DNA of 64,000 bases. It comes from Limnanthes douglasii subsp. nivea. Taxonomy: Eukaryota > Streptophyta > Magnoliopsida > Brassicales > Limnanthaceae. Positions 1 to 11,595 of the stretch are shown here, one piece after another (the stretch's first letter is position 1; each line of letters starts with the position of its first letter). The DNA lies in assembly GCA_036936605.1 (NCBI GenBank), contig JAUPFV010000001.1, positions 120,226,771 to 120,290,770 on the forward strand. Reading direction: 5' to 3'. The notes below the pieces were generated by a model. The model saw nothing but the letters and a program-made list of their open reading frames with translations, was not told where the DNA came from and made no database searches. The position numbers were made by a program, and so were the translations under genes.

Positions 1-1370
1 ATGGCTGGGACACGAATTTCATTGATGTATCTTTGGCATGGGTCACATCTTCTTACCAGCTCCTTAGCATCTTTCATGATAGATGGCCAATAGTAGCCGG
101 CCAGTAAAACTCTCCTCGTTAAAGCCCTGAATCCACAATGAGCTGATCCCTCACCATCATGCAATTCGGAGAGGACTACCTGAAACTCATCATCCCCCAA
201 ACAGCGCAAAAGAGGTTTACTGTAAGACTTTTTATATAGAATGTCTCTCAGTATGATAAAACCACGAGCCTTGTGTTTCCATTTTCTTGCTAGTGATTTA
301 TCCGGAGGCACGACACCGTCGGAGAGGTATTGCGGGAGAGGAATTCTCCAATCTTGAGGTTGTTTCACCTGTACTTCAAAAATTTCTTCTTCTTTACCCA
401 TACTAATTTGAATGGAGGGGCTCTCCAGCACATGGATCCATAGATACGACTCCGTGTATGCTACGGTCGCCAATGAATCTGCCAACTCGTTTTCTGCTCG
501 GGGTATATGCTCATAAATAATGCTTTTAAACTTGAGTGCTTTATTTTTAAGAAGAAGTAAATACTTCACTAGTTGCTCCTTTTTAGCCTCAGATTGACCT
601 TGGACATGGTGGATAAGAAGCTGGGAGTCACTCAGTAGCTTGACCCTCTTAGCCCCACAAATATGGGCTAACTTTAAACCAACTATAGCCGCTTCGTACT
701 CAGACTCATTATTGGAGGCCCTGAAAGCAAAACATATAGCTTGGTACATTTTGTCACCATATGGAGAAGTCAAACACACCCATGCACCACATCCCATAGT
801 GCTGGATCCGCCATCTGTCCGGAGGACCCAGACCTTTCTGTCTTTCATGTCAGTAGCCTGCTCCGAATCTTTGTCGGAGTGAAATTCAACCAAAAAATCA
901 GCCACAGCTTGGGCATTGACTGCTGTTCGAGAAGCGAAATCAATGTCGAAATCCCCTAATTCTACCGACCACTTAGTTATCCTACTTGAAATGTTTGCCT
1001 TTTGGAGGACATTCTTCAAGGGAAAAGAAGTCCGGATGATGATAGGATGAGCCTGGAAATAAGGCCTCATTTTTCTTGCAGCTATTACCAAGGCTAACGC
1101 TAACTTTTTGAGTTTTAAATAACGCATTTCTGCATCTATCAAACTTTTGCTGATGTAGTACACTGGATGGGGGTAATTATCCACTTCTCTCACTAACACA
1201 GCACTGATGGCACAACTTGAAACATCCAAATATATAAAGAGTGTCTCCCCATCAACTGGTTTGAACAAGGTTTTGGGAGAGGACATGTGCTTCTTGATCT
1301 CATTAAAAGCCTCATCACACTGTGAGGTCCAATCGAATCCCTTTGCACCCTTCAAGGTTTGAAAAAACGG
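1..1370 (-). CDS. pol: E1 pol, C-terminal part: RNase H, second RNase H-like domain, start of integrase (partial)
   Basis: An open frame on the minus strand runs from about 1370 to the window edge. I translated much of it by hand and found no stop in the stretches checked. In order it shows the RT-linked RNase H (LVREVDNYPHPVYYISKS near 1190-1140) and a connection region (KWSVELGDFDIDF near 970-930). Next comes a second RNase H-like domain starting at DGGSSTMGCGAW (about 810-780) with LLSDSQLL near 630-600. The integrase zinc-binding segment follows, with HDGEGSAHCG and CDPCQR at about 165-20. Both His and both Cys of the HHCC motif are present. The catalytic core lies off the window. It is joined to the upstream RT by a frameshift and small deletion near 1365-1380. 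Confidence 0.85.
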
Positions 1371-2350
1371 GGCTCCGAAGACCTTGAGATACATCTGTTT
1401 AAAGAAGCTAACCTCCCCGTTAGCCGTTCTACTTCTTTAATATTTCGAGGAGGCTCCATTTGGAATAGAGCATTAAGCTGGTCTGGATCGGGCTGTATCC
1501 CATGCTCACTTATAATATAGCCTAGAAACTTCCCAGATTGCACCCCGAACACACATTGTTCTGGATTTAACTTCAAATTCACTTTCACCAAGTTGGTAAA
1601 AGTTTCTTGGAGGTCAGCCAAGTGCAATTGCTCATCCACACTCTTCACCATCATGTCATCGATGTATACTTCCATATTCTTTCCAATCTGATCAGCAAAA
1701 GCTTTGTTTACCAATCTCTGATAAGTAACCCCAACATTTTTCAACCCAAATGGCATTACCTTGTAGCAATGAAGACCCCTGTCAGTGACAAATGTGGTAT
1801 GCTCTTGATCCTTCGGATCTACTTAGATTTGATTGTATCCGGAGAAAGCATCCATAAAGGATAGTAGCTTGTTCCCAGAGGTGGAGTCTACTAGTTGGTC
1901 AATCTGGGGAACTAGATACAAATCTTTTGGGCAAGCTCTATTGAGATCTGTAAAGTCAATGCACATGCGCCACTTACCATTTTTCTTTTTTACCAGGACC
2001 GGATTGGCAATCCACAAAGGATATTGAGACTCCTTGATATGCCCCATCTTTGTGAGCCTGTCAACCTCTTGTACAATAACATCAGCCTTTTCTTTGGAAA
2101 AAGCCCTTCTCTTTTGAACCACTGGTGCTATGTCTTTCCGGACGGATAAGTGATGTGATATCACATCTGCTGGAACCCTAGTAACATCAGCATTGCACCA
2201 AGCAAAAACGTGCTGATGACTTTTTAAAAACTTTAACATCTCACTTTTCAGACCAGGTGGCATTTTAGACCCTATCTTGACGCTTTTTCCTTCTTCTAAA
2301 CAATGTGTTTCTACCTCTTCGACCGGTATTAACACTCCAGGGGTCTCTCT
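1371..2350 (-). pseudogene. pol: E1 pol, reverse transcriptase domain with one in-frame stop
   Basis: The frame opens just upstream of 2335 and codes a Ty3/gypsy RT. It has SQYPLWIANPVLVKKKNGKW, then MCIDFTDLNRACPKD (primer-grip side) and FMDAFSGYNQI. It continues after a stop into VMPFGLKN, then the catalytic YIDDMMVKS, then LGYIISEHGIQPDPDQ. The single stop (TAA on the minus strand, 1823-1825) replaces a codon that is Gln in E2, and the two halves are in the same frame. The catalytic YxDD is kept. At the 3' end the frame fails near 1365, where residues matching DKCA of E2 are missing. RNA-directed DNA synthesis is the family role; the stop and frameshift argue against a working enzyme from this copy. 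Confidence 0.9.
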
Positions 2351-2395
2351 GGGGTCATCAATTTCACCCTCACTCCCAGAAAGACCCTCAAACTG

Positions 2396-2884
2396 CTATT
2401 GCTCGTTGATACGAACTACCCCCAACGTCCGGGGAGCCAGGGCTGTAGCATAACATTCTCTTGCAACCTTTTGACTGCTCCGAACAACTCCCACCTGTCC
2501 CTGAACAGCAAAATTCAAACATTGGTGGACTGTTGAAGCCACTGCATGCATCCTAGAGAGCCAAGACCTCCCTAAAATAGCATTATAGCAAGTGAGACAA
2601 TCTACCACAATAAAAAGTATCCTGACCATCTTCTTGAAAGGGCCCTTGCCCAACAAAACTTCTTCTTCGAACTCTCCGATCACATCTGCCGAGCTGCCAG
2701 TAAAGCCCACAATTGATCTGTCCGAACTCTGAATTACAGCTGGATTTTTCATTATCTTGTATGTGGTTAAGAAAAGGATATTGGCTGAGCTTCTAGTATC
2801 CACCAGAATTCGTCTTATGTCATTGCCCCCAATAGATGCTCCTATGACAACAACATCTTCATGAGGGCCAACTATATCTCTCAA
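2396..2884 (-). pseudogene. pol: E1 aspartic protease with altered active site
   Basis: This is a retropepsin-like domain that in intact relatives cleaves the Gag-Pol polyprotein. The segment RRILVDTRSSANILF holds the active site, and the expected D-T-G is D-T-R here (codon at 2792-2794). E4 keeps DTGSS at the same place. Downstream features of the family are present: GEFEEEVLLGKGPFKK, then YNAILGRSWL, which is strongly conserved in all four related copies in this window. The Gly to Arg change in the catalytic loop predicts an inactive protease. The frame ends shortly before the RT frame begins, and the two would normally form one polyprotein. Confidence 0.85.
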
Positions 2885-4736
2885 ATCATCTTCATAAAAA
2901 AAAAGAAGGGGAATGGAATTTGTGATTGATAGGAAGTCATGCCTCCTTCTAGCTGGGTGGCCAAAGTATGAACGTGCCTCTTGCTCGAAGAAGCAGTATG
3001 AGCTGTCATTGTATCTCCTCCGAAAATTGTCAGTGACTCAAAAAACTTGATGAGCCCGGAGACCGTTCTAGAACATTCCTCAATTGCACCCACTCTGTTT
3101 CGAGTTGGATCAGGATCCAAGTATTCAGATTCCACATCAAACCTCTCGATTATAACCATGGCTCCCTCCGGAGCAGCATTACTTGGACCAACCCGATGAG
3201 TATTGTCAGGCCTGTTACCTCATCTTCTTTTGACATAAGCCCCCAGCTTTCCCCTTTCGATCATGTTCTGAACTTCTTGCTTCAAAGCTATACAATCATC
3301 AGTGGTATGGCCAATATCATTGTGATATTGGCAGAAAGAGTTATTGCGATGTTCTCTAGGAGATTGCAGTGTGGTCGGTCTTCTATAGTGCACTTCTTCC
3401 TTTGTTTTATCATAAATGGTGGCCACACTTTCTTTCAATTCTGCGAACCACTCCGGTTGAACCCAAGGCCCTCTCTTGTTTGCTGGATTGCTGACTCTGA
3501 GCAGGAGCAGCTGGCTGAGACTGAGCTTTAGCCCTACCATGACCCTGTCCGGTCTCATTTGCCTTGTTCCCGGACTGATTCTGATTGGGATTTGGTGCCA
3601 CCGGGGTAGACCTCACCTGCCTGTGCACCATGGTTTTCTTTGTTTCATCAACGTTAATCTGTTTTCCAACCTGATTCAGCAACCCTCCCAAGTTATGGCT
3701 TTCTTTCTGGTCACTGAATCATCCAAATTACCAGGGTTCAAGCCCTGTCTTAAGGATGCTATTGCCACTTGCTCGAAACAATCAGCCAACCCATTCTTGG
3801 TGTTCACAAAATGACTTATATATTCTTTTAAGGATTCATTTGGTTCCTGGGCACAATGGATTATTGTGTCCCCATTTCCCTTTAGTTCTTTACTCCCAAC
3901 GAACTGCCTTCGAAAGGCCACCCAAAAGTATCGAAATTCTTGATACAGCCTTGTGGTAGGCTGTTATACCATTTTAGAGCACTCCCCGTAAATGATTGGG
4001 AGAATGCTCTGCAAAGTAGCTTATCATTGTCATCAAAGTTCATCATGAAGTTTTTAAATTGTTCCAAATGGTTGTCCGGATCAGTACTGCCATCGTACTT
4101 TTCCATTTTGGTGTTGCCAAACCTCTTAGGGAGGTTTCCGGATAGAATTTTAGAAGATAATGGAGATTGCCTCCAATTTCTGCCACGACTAAACATAGTA
4201 TCCTCATTGGGAGTTGCAAAGATACCTGGTTCATCGTGGAAAGCGAAAGGATCCATCAGCATCCGGTCCACATGCCTCCGACTGTGAGATGATCCTTTGC
4301 CGATATTCTTCTTCATTTTTCCATGTCTATCCATTTTTCTTGAATATTTTTTGATCTGCTTCTGCTTATTTTTAGTTCGACCCTCATCGCTGCTAGATGA
4401 TAAGGATTCTTCAACTCTCTCATCATCTGAAGAGCTATCAGAAGACTCTGAGCCTGAGTCAGAACTCTCCACTGGCTTAGACCGGTGAGACTTTTTGGAG
4501 CTGGCATGAGTCTTTTTGGTACTCACATGAGTCTTTGAAGGCTCATGCTCTCTTGGGTTATCGGTGTGATGAGCAACTGACGCTTTTGACTTTTCTTTCA
4601 TGCCCATCTTAGCCTTTTCTGCCCTCAGAGCTTATATTTCACCCTTTAACCTGTCGCACTCGTCGATAGTGTACTCATCGTTTTCACCCACCACTTCGAG
4701 CAAAGCTGGTGGTACTTCCGGGGCGTCCGGATTCAT
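2885..4736 (-). pseudogene. gag: E1 gag, with zinc-knuckle region, interrupted
   Basis: The most upstream plausible start is the ATG at 4736-4734 (MNPDAPEVPPALLEVV), but an in-frame TAA follows at 4634-4632. The frame then reopens as a basic, Ser-rich segment from 4607. The capsid-like core is recognisable from DPDNHLEQFKNFMMNF to ALKWYNSLPQG (about 4090-3950), matching the retrotransposon gag family. A frameshift near 3920 moves the rest (FVGSKELKGNGDTI and onward) to another frame. A nucleocapsid-like knuckle FCQYHNDIGHTTDDC lies near 3330-3290. At least one stop and two frame changes are present, so no full Gag can be made. It would package element RNA in the family. Confidence 0.85.
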
Positions 4737-4785
4737 TCGGACTGACTTTTCTTGCTGGTTTCGAATACTTGATTCAGGAACCGTC

Positions 4786-4809
4786 GTCCTCCCACTGTGG
4801 TTGCCAATT
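4786..4809 (-). other. E1 primer-binding region
   Basis: On the minus strand, right after the LTR, the sequence reads TTGGCAACCACAGTGGGAGG. The same place in E3 (48152-48133) reads TTGGCGACCACAGTAGGAG. Conservation just inside the LTR, where the tRNA primer pairs, is the evidence. I have not identified the tRNA. Confidence 0.6.
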
Positions 4810-5216
4810 TGGTGTGGATAATTTATGTCTGAGGGTAATTGGGTAATTTGTTCAGAGTTTTGTGGAAGTTTATGGGTATTTAATATTTTGAGTAGAGAGT
4901 AGAGGGAGAATTAAGTTGGCTGGTTGCAGTTAATTTTCATTACCCACATTTAATGCAGGTGGTTGGGTATTTATACCCTTACATTTGGGCCTTATGGGTT
5001 TTCTGGTCATGTTTAATGGACCCGGGTCATGTTTAAAGACCCATGAGCTCTAAGTAGGAGAGCAAGTAGCTTAGTCAAGAAGTGTTTAGGTTTTTTAGTA
5101 CTTTTGTCATAGTTCGAACAGTCCAATGGGCTAAGTGTTCGAAGTGGTCTGTCCGGTCTGGAGGCCTTGGTCCGATCTGTCCCTGTCCGGTGAGTAAGCA
5201 GAATTCGGACTCATCA
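4810..5216 (-). repeat. 5' LTR of E1
   Basis: On the minus strand the LTR starts TGATGAGTCCGAATTC and ends in CA (complement of the TG at 4810-4811), next to the primer-binding region. The inner limit could also be 4813. A second copy of this LTR family occurs alone at 63230-63602: both share TGTGGAT-ATTT, GAGGGTAATT, a GGGTATTTATA stretch, a CCCATGGG/ CATGAGC-type segment and an end in (A/G)CATCA or CTCATCA. Length is about 407 bp. Confidence 0.85.
4968..4975 (-). promoter_or_regulatory. TATA box of the E1 LTR
   Basis: TATAAATA on the minus strand inside the LTR. The solo LTR near the right end has the same box at the matching place (63373-63366). It would start the genomic RNA of the element. 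Confidence 0.6.
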
Positions 5217-5514
5217 AAAATTTACTGACTTATTTTACTTGTAACATAATAAATAAATTTACTTATTTAGTGAATTAAAAATAAAATTCTAAAAAAATAA
5301 ATAAGACATTAAATCGGAACTTTCGTACCACAACACAATAATAAAGATTGTTATATTCTTATTTTTTTTATTTGAAAATTTTAAAACCGAAACTTTGTAA
5401 AAATAAATTTTTTTATCCTTGGACGTTATTTCAGTGATTTATTTAATAATTTTGATGAAGAAATAATGTTTTTAAAGTTTGAATTTATTTATTGTTTTGA
5501 GTTGCAAAATATTA
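5217..5514. other. AT-rich flank between E1 and the LINE
   Basis: Very AT-rich and without coding signs. It lies between the outer end of the E1 LTR and the point where LINE ORF1 similarity begins. I see no gene, and no convincing target duplication for the LINE. Confidence 0.6.
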
Positions 5515-5520
5515 TATATA

Positions 5521-6132
5521 ATGAAATATGAAATACTACCAGAGTATTTATGTAACAATTCTGTGATTAAAGACCTTGTTTCCTCTCTTGGTATAATATA
5601 TCGAACAGTTGTGCCTGACAATTGCAGAGCCAATAGCAATGCGTGCTATACCCAAGTTGAGATAGACGCTTCTAAGAAGCTTAAAAGAAGATTGTGGATT
5701 GGTTTCGGAGAAAATGATGGGTGCTTGGTAGGGGTTAGTTATAGAAATGTACCTAACTATTTCCACAACTGCTATCACTTGGATCACAATGCTGATGAAT
5801 GTAGAAAAACTGATTCAAAAGATAAAGAAAGAGAAATGGAAAAAAGCAAAGAAATTACGAAAAAAGGTGATGATTTTATTCAAATTGATTCTTTACAGGA
5901 GAGTTTGACCAATTTACAAATACCCAAAGTAACTCAACTTCAAACTTTTAGCAAAGTATACAGAAGAAAGATTAAGTCTGTTATTACAACCAAAGATTAT
6001 GCTATTGAATCTACCAATACTGGAAATCTTGAGCCTAGTCTTGAAAAGGAAGATAGTTCTTCAAAAAATGATCCAGAAATAATTGGTGCTCTCCAACGCT
6101 TGGATCATGATTATCAAAACTCTGTTAATTAG
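5521..6132 (+). pseudogene. LINE ORF1, C-terminal part (DUF4283-like end plus damaged zinc knuckle)
   Basis: The frame starts at YEILPEYL, the phrase found in the middle of plant L1 ORF1 proteins, so the N-terminal RNA-binding half is gone. A single knuckle follows near residues 77-93 of this frame (FHNCYHLDHNADEC). It keeps C-x4-H-x4-C but has Phe where the first Cys of CCHC is expected. A lysine- and glutamate-rich tail follows (KDKEREMEKSKEITKKGDD). The frame is otherwise open to 6132. ORF1 proteins bind LINE RNA in the family; this fragment is probably not functional. An ATG at 5479 is in frame but lies in flanking sequence. Confidence 0.75.
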
Positions 6133-6334
6133 ATTATTGAATATTCTCCTTCTCCTCAACGTGACAATATTGGCAGTTGTAATGTATCTCCGCATGCCAC
6201 CTCTCCTGACCATGATTTCAATATCATAATCAGTAGTAAGATAAAGTCCGCGTACAGAAACAAAAGTGTTATAAGGTTTTCTATCAACTCTCTTATTAAA
6301 ATAGAGAAACAATATAACAAAACTCTATCTGATA

Positions 6335-7020
6335 ATGATAAAGATTGTTAGTTGGAATGCTCGCGGTGTCAACAAAAATCCAACCTTGTCTAGGATTAAA
6401 TCTATGATTCAGAATGAAAAGACTAGGGTGATTGCTATTCAGGAGCCTATGGCTAGGCTTGACAAGATAGAGAATATTCCTAAGAGAATTGGTCTTAGTA
6501 AATATGTGGCTAACTGTTCTAACAAATTGTGGGTTTTCTGGTCTAAAGAAGTTAACATTACTGTTAATATTGATCATGATCAATTCCTCCATATGAAGGT
6601 CAAATTCCCTAATTTTACTTGCAATTTTACCTCTGTGTACGCTAAGAAACAAAGAGCCCTTCGTAAAGTCCTCTGGAGCCAGATGGCGCATTTAACTTGT
6701 GATGATATGCCTTGGATGGTTGGTGGTGACTTCAATGCTATCACTAGCTCTGAAGACCAGCTTGGCTGCTCCACCTTTGATGATACAAGTACTGATGACT
6801 TCAACGAAGCCATTAGACTTTGTAGCCTTTAAGACACTAGTTACGTGGGATCCAGACATACCTATAGCACCAAAAAAATGCTGGAAAAGATTAGACAGAG
6901 CATTAATCAACTCCAAAATGGTCTCTTCTATGAATTGTATCTAGGTTTTCCACATGGTCAGAACTTGTTCTGACCATGCTCCTTTGCTCATAACTCTATC
7001 TAATAGTCATAGTAATGCTT
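6335..7020 (+). pseudogene. LINE ORF2, apurinic-type endonuclease domain
   Basis: It starts KIVSWNARGVNKN, the N-terminal signature of LINE endonucleases, and includes AIQEP (the catalytic Glu region) and MVGGDFNAI (near 6715-6740). The frame breaks near 6820-6850. The rest continues in another frame as CWKRLDRALIN, then after a stop as CSDHAPLLI, the C-terminal SDH motif, near 6960-6985. This enzyme nicks target DNA to prime insertion. The catalytic motifs are visible but spread over two frames with a stop, so the domain is broken. Confidence 0.88.
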
Positions 7021-8930
7021 CCTTATATAACAAATGTAATTTCAAATTTATTAATGCTTGGGCTAATGAATCTGATTTCTTGAGTTCTGTTAAGCAGAAT
7101 TGGAATATGCATTGTAAAGGTAAAGCCAATTATGTTTTCTGGTTCAAGCTTAAGAGACTAAAAACGTTTTTTAAAGATTGGAACATTAATCACTTTGGAA
7201 ATATTTTTAATAAAGTGAAAGAGACCACTGATGATGTTAACAGCAAGAAGATCATTCATCAAAGGGACAATAATAACGAGTCTAAGGCTAACCTATCTAA
7301 AGCTAACAACACTCTTATTCAGGCCCTTAGGACTGAAGAAAGATAATGGAGACATAAGTGTTTTAATACTTGGCTTAATGAAAGTGATGGTAACACTAAA
7401 CTGTACCATAATTATGTTTCTAAGAAGAGAAAGAAGAATTCAATAAATGGTATTAGGGAGAATAGTATCTGGCTTCAAAGTCATGATGATATTACTAAGT
7501 CTGCTGAATCTTATTTTAAAAAGATTTTATCTACTGATCCCTATACTTGCAATGATGATTTAATGCAAGATACTGTCTTTGATAATATTCCTAAGCTCAT
7601 TGCTATGGATAATAGTACTATACTAAATCCTAGAACAAAAGAGGAGGTGTGGACTATTGTCAGCGGCATAAAGAATAATAGTTCTGCAGGCACTGATGGT
7701 TTTAATTTATTCATTCTTAAAACTTGCTGGGAGATTATTAATTTAGACCTTTGCAATGCTCTTAATGCCTATCTAAAGGGCTGAAGTATCCCAAATGGTG
7801 TCTTTGACATTGGGATTTTCCTCATTACCAAAGGACATAATCCAGTTAGTTGGAATAATTACAGGCCCATCAGCCTGTGCACAATATTCAACAGGCTGAT
7901 TTCTATCTTAATCAACAATAGAATTGTTGTTATTTTGCCTAACATCAATTCTGATTGTCAGGGTGCATTTGTAAAAAACAGACTAATCCATGAATATATT
8001 CTTATAACTAAAGAAATGATTCATAACATAAACAAGAAGCCTTCTAAATGGAATATTATGGTACAACTTGATATGTCAAAGGCATTTGACAGAATGTCTC
8101 ATGCTTTTATTCTAAAAATATTGAATTGTTTTGGATTCTCTAATAAGCTAATTGTCCTTATCAGAAATATGATTTCAAATGTTATATATTCTGATAAATA
8201 GTACCAGTGTGGGTTAATTTCCTCAGAAGAATGGATTAAGACAAGGAGACCCTCTGTCTCCAAGTCTATTCATTCTTGCTCAAGAAGCACTCATTAGGGG
8301 CCTGTCTAATCTCTTTAAAACTAATAACAACATGAAGTTTCATTTGAAATCAGGATACATCTTACCAAGCTTGGCGTTTGCTGATGATATAATTATCTTC
8401 ATTAACAGCACTCCCTCCACCATCGACAAGCTGAGTTTCATGCTGGATCACTATCAATTAGTCTATGGACAAGTTATAAACAAGGACAAAACGAAAATTA
8501 TTACCTTTGCAAAATCTTCTCAATCCTGCACTACAAGGCTGAAAATTGCTACTGGATTTAATGTTGAAACTGCTCCATTTACCTATCTTGGCATCACAAC
8601 TACTGCTAACAACAAGGGGAAGAATTACTTACCTCTAATTGAAAAAATTCATAACAAAATTTATGATTGGGATACGAAACATCTGTCCTTTGGGGGCAGA
8701 TTGTCTCTTATCAAAAATGTTTTACACCATATTGTTTATTATAGGATGCAAAACAGTGTCATCCCCACTTCTATTATAAACAAAATTGAGCTTTGTTTTA
8801 ATCAATTTCTTTGGAGGTCCAATTTTAACGAAAAAGCCATCCACTGGACTTCTTGGAACCAGCTCTGCAAGCCCTTTGAAGAAGGTGGATTGAATATCAA
8901 AAGACTGATTGATATTTAACACACTTTCTC
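7021..8930 (+). pseudogene. LINE ORF2, reverse transcriptase domain
   Basis: The linker and RT fingers run from about 7030. In-frame stops occur at 7344-7346 and 7782-7784, and the frame shifts near 8210-8230. RT landmarks in order are SSAGTDGFN (7680), WNNYRPISLC (7850), QLDMSKAFDRMSHAF (8068, first catalytic Asp), GLRQGDPLSPSLF (8230) and AFADDIIIFI (8370, catalytic FADD). The thumb continues to WTSWNQLCKPFEEGGLNIK near 8850-8900. All catalytic Asp residues remain, but three or more breaks prevent a continuous protein. Confidence 0.9.
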
Positions 8931-8983
8931 TCAAAAGATTTGGTTCTTGTTTAGAAATAAATACTTGACTTTGGGCTGAGCTT

Positions 8984-10288
8984 ATGCATTTAAGTTATAG
9001 CCCTGAGTCTAACCCTATTAAAACTATCTGTAAAGCTACTGATTCTATTGTTTGGAAAAGACTCCATTCAATTAAAGACCAGGCTGACCAAAATTTGAAA
9101 TGGATTCTTGGCAAGGGTTCTATTGACTTCTTGTTTGATGACTGGCATGATATGCCCCCTCTCATCAGTGACCATGGCTCTGATAATTTGTACCTTTCTG
9201 CTAGTGTTAAATTTTTTTGGAAAGAAACTGGTTGGGACAACAACACTCTTTTAAACTTTATGTCTCAAGAAAGAGTTAAACACATTAACTGTTTCAAACT
9301 CAATCATGAACATGAAGATAAAATTGTGTGGAAATTATCTAAAGATAATAATCTTAACACTAAGCTAACATGGGAGAGTATAAGGAAGAGAAATAACAAA
9401 TCATCGTTCTTTAATTTTTTTTGGAATAATTTCATACAAAAAAAGTTCTCTTTCTTATGTTGGAAGCTGATTAAAAACTTTACCCCAATTGGCTGTTGGA
9501 CGCTCACTCATATCCTTCACTGTTGGTTCTGGTTTTCTAACAACAAGTTCCATGTTACCCATCTTGTCCCACAAATAATTTGTTGGACAATTTGGTATAA
9601 CAGAAACTGCTGCAGATTCAATAACACTCATGAAGACTTCAAGCGTGCTATTGACAGAATAACCAGAATCATTATGGGAATTGACTCAGGTAATACATTA
9701 CACACTAAACATTGGTCACGTGTGATTGACGCAGGTTCAACATTGGGATGTAAAACTATAAACAATAGAAAAAGAAAGCCTGCTTACTTGAAGTGGATGG
9801 CTCCGAATCCGGGAAGACTCAAAATCAACATCGAAGGTGCTTTGCAGCTCTACTGGAGAGGCCAGTGGTGGTTTCTTGGTCAGAAATGAAAATGGAGATA
9901 TTGTCACCGGTTCAGGTCGTCTTTTTGGTAAGATGGATCCCTTCCAAGCTGAATGCAGAGCTCTCATCGAGGGGCTCATTCTATACAAAAGAAACCACAG
10001 ACAAAATGTTGATGTAGAGTCAAATTGCTGACCCTAATCAACATTTTCGCCTCTGGCATTGCTGCCCCTCTCCATGAATCCATGATAGCTGTTTGTCGAA
10101 GCTTAATCCACCCTAGCATGAACCTCCGTCATATTTCTAGAAATCAGAATTTGGCGGCCGATTGGATTGCTAAGTGGGTTATCTCAGCTCGCCATGATCA
10201 CACCTTCAAAGGCTTCAATGCACCGATTCCACTATTGGCAATCACAACACTTGAAATCCTCGGAATCAATTACATTGATCGCGGTTAG
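8984..10288 (+). pseudogene. LINE ORF2, C-terminal zinc-ribbon-like region and RNase H domain
   Basis: An open frame (8984-9889) covers the region after RT, including the FFWNNFIQKKFSFLCWKL stretch typical of the plant zf-RVT segment. It then reaches the RNase H start GRLKINIEGAL, where the first catalytic Asp (normally NxDGA) is Glu. The domain then shifts frame: AECRALIEGL (9950) holds the second acidic residue. The last part (10025-10288) ends HISRNQNLAADWIAKW, matching the C-terminal RNase H helix with the NxxAD element. The altered first acidic residue plus two frame changes make it non-functional. Confidence 0.8.
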
Positions 10289-10545
10289 ATGAAGACTAAT
10301 TCGCTTCTTCATCTTGATAAAGTCTTATCTTTGTAAATGATATGATTTGGGTTGATTTTGCTGCTTTGAGTTTCTGGTTTGGCAGCCTTCAATTAGGGCT
10401 TCGTTCTCTAATTTGGGAATAACCTTAATATTAGTTTCTTATTTAGGCTTTGGCCTATGCAATTCTTTTAAGTTCTCAATTTGAGACTTATTCTTGTAAA
10501 ACTTCCAATTCAGTAATAAATCATTATTTGCTTAAAGAGAAAGAG

Positions 10546-11105
10546 ATAAAAATGGGTAAGGAGAGTATTATCATTTTATTTTATACTAAGCCAATGTCTT
10601 ATTACTTTCTTGTTTTATAATTTAAATTAATTATTTTTATAACTAATAATTTTGAAATATTAATATATTAATTTTTTTTAAATAAACGAAATATACTTAT
10701 TTAAAAAAATTAATTTCAAATTAGAAAAACCTAGTAATAAACCTTCAAACTTTTTAAGTAAAAGAGTGGTTTAAAAAAATTAATTCGTCGAAAACCGAAA
10801 AATTATCGGACTTTTAAAAGTCTTTAATTTAAAGAAAAAAACTGATTTTAAAACTGAATCTTAAAAATTAATTAAAAACTAATTTTTATTTAAATTTTCA
10901 AAAATAGTACTATTTCAAAAATGATATTTAAAATAATAATTGGAAACTGTTTTAATAATATTTATTTAAAAATTTAAAAATAAATAACGTCTAAAATTTA
11001 AAATATGTAAATATACAATAGCTTTAAATTAATTTAATTAAAATAGTAAATATATACTATTATTTATTTAATTTTAATGTTAAAACAAGAAGTCATCTAG
11101 ACAAG
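10546..11105. other. AT-rich intergenic DNA, LINE to synthetase gene
   Basis: About 560 bases, rich in A and T runs, with short ATTTAAA-type words. I see no coding frame, RNA gene or element end. Confidence 0.6.
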
Positions 11106-11595
11106 TCAAACTATTTTGCTCCTCTAATTCTCTCTCATCGCTTCCATTTTCTCATATCTTGTGATTTCGCTCCTTTTCCGTGGGTTACGGACCCTCTTCA
11201 CCAAAATCAACTCTGTTACTACTACAAGTATGTATCAAATTCGTCCCTTTTTTGTATTGATTTTGCTGATTTAGGGTTTATTTTCGTCGATTTCGCTTTG
11301 CTGATCAAGTGTTTTTAATTTTCATGGATTGTTGGTTTTAGAGTGTTATAATCGCTTTTTGTGTTTAAATTTTTGATTTAGGGTTTACTGTAGTATTCTT
11401 GATTTCTGGCGTTGTTTGTTTCATGGTATTGTACTCCAATAATTTCTTGTGTTTATTTATTATGAATTGTTAGTTTGTTTAAAAAAAATAAAGAAGTCAA
11501 CATCTGGTCTAGCGCGAAGGAGTATAAATACAAACTTCTTCATACTAAACCAAAAACCCTACTTTTCTCCTCTTTTCTCTGCGCCTACATATCCA
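11106..11595 (+). promoter_or_regulatory. Promoter and 5' leader region of the tyrosyl-tRNA synthetase gene
   Basis: Two start arrangements are possible. (1) A TATAAATA box at 11523-11530, about 66 bases before the ATG at 11596, followed by a CT-rich leader. (2) An upstream CT-rich leader at 11110-11225 followed by GTATGT (from 11228), which could be a 5'-UTR intron donor. The next 200 bases are T-rich with GATTTAGGGTTTA repeats, as in many plant leader introns. Possible acceptors include the TCTAG near 11512. Which is used cannot be decided from sequence alone. Confidence 0.55.

Larger units (their letters stand above)
1..5216 (-). mobile_element. Ty3/gypsy LTR retrotransposon E1, cut by the left window edge
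   Basis: Read on the minus strand, the order is LTR (5216-4810), primer-binding region, gag, protease, reverse transcriptase, RNase H, second RNase H-like domain, then the start of integrase, which runs off position 1. RT before integrase makes it Ty3/gypsy. The extra RNase H-like domain after the tether region and the GHxTDDC-type gag knuckle fit the Tat lineage (family knowledge). The 3' half, including any antisense ORF and the 3' LTR, lies outside the window. Its coding sequence has several stops and frameshifts, so it is not autonomous. Its proteins are closest to those of E2 at 17647, so E1 and E2 are treated as one family. The base after the LTR (5217) starts AT-rich flank; a target duplication cannot be tested because the other end is missing. 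Confidence 0.93.
5515..10545 (+). mobile_element. L1-type LINE, 5'-truncated and inactive
   Basis: One plus-strand non-LTR element with ORF1 (partial), ORF2 endonuclease, reverse transcriptase and a C-terminal RNase H, the order of plant L1 elements. The 5' end begins inside the ORF1 nucleic-acid-binding domain, which is the usual outcome of incomplete target-primed reverse transcription. The 3' limit is approximate: coding similarity ends at 10288 and a non-coding tail runs to about 10545. I see no clear poly-A run and no target duplication, which suggests age. Several frameshifts and stops break ORF2. Confidence 0.9.

Noticed and set aside
5479..5520. Upstream ATG for LINE ORF1
   Set aside because: In frame, but the protein upstream of YEILPEYL does not match the ORF1 family; it is flanking sequence joined to a 5'-truncated copy.
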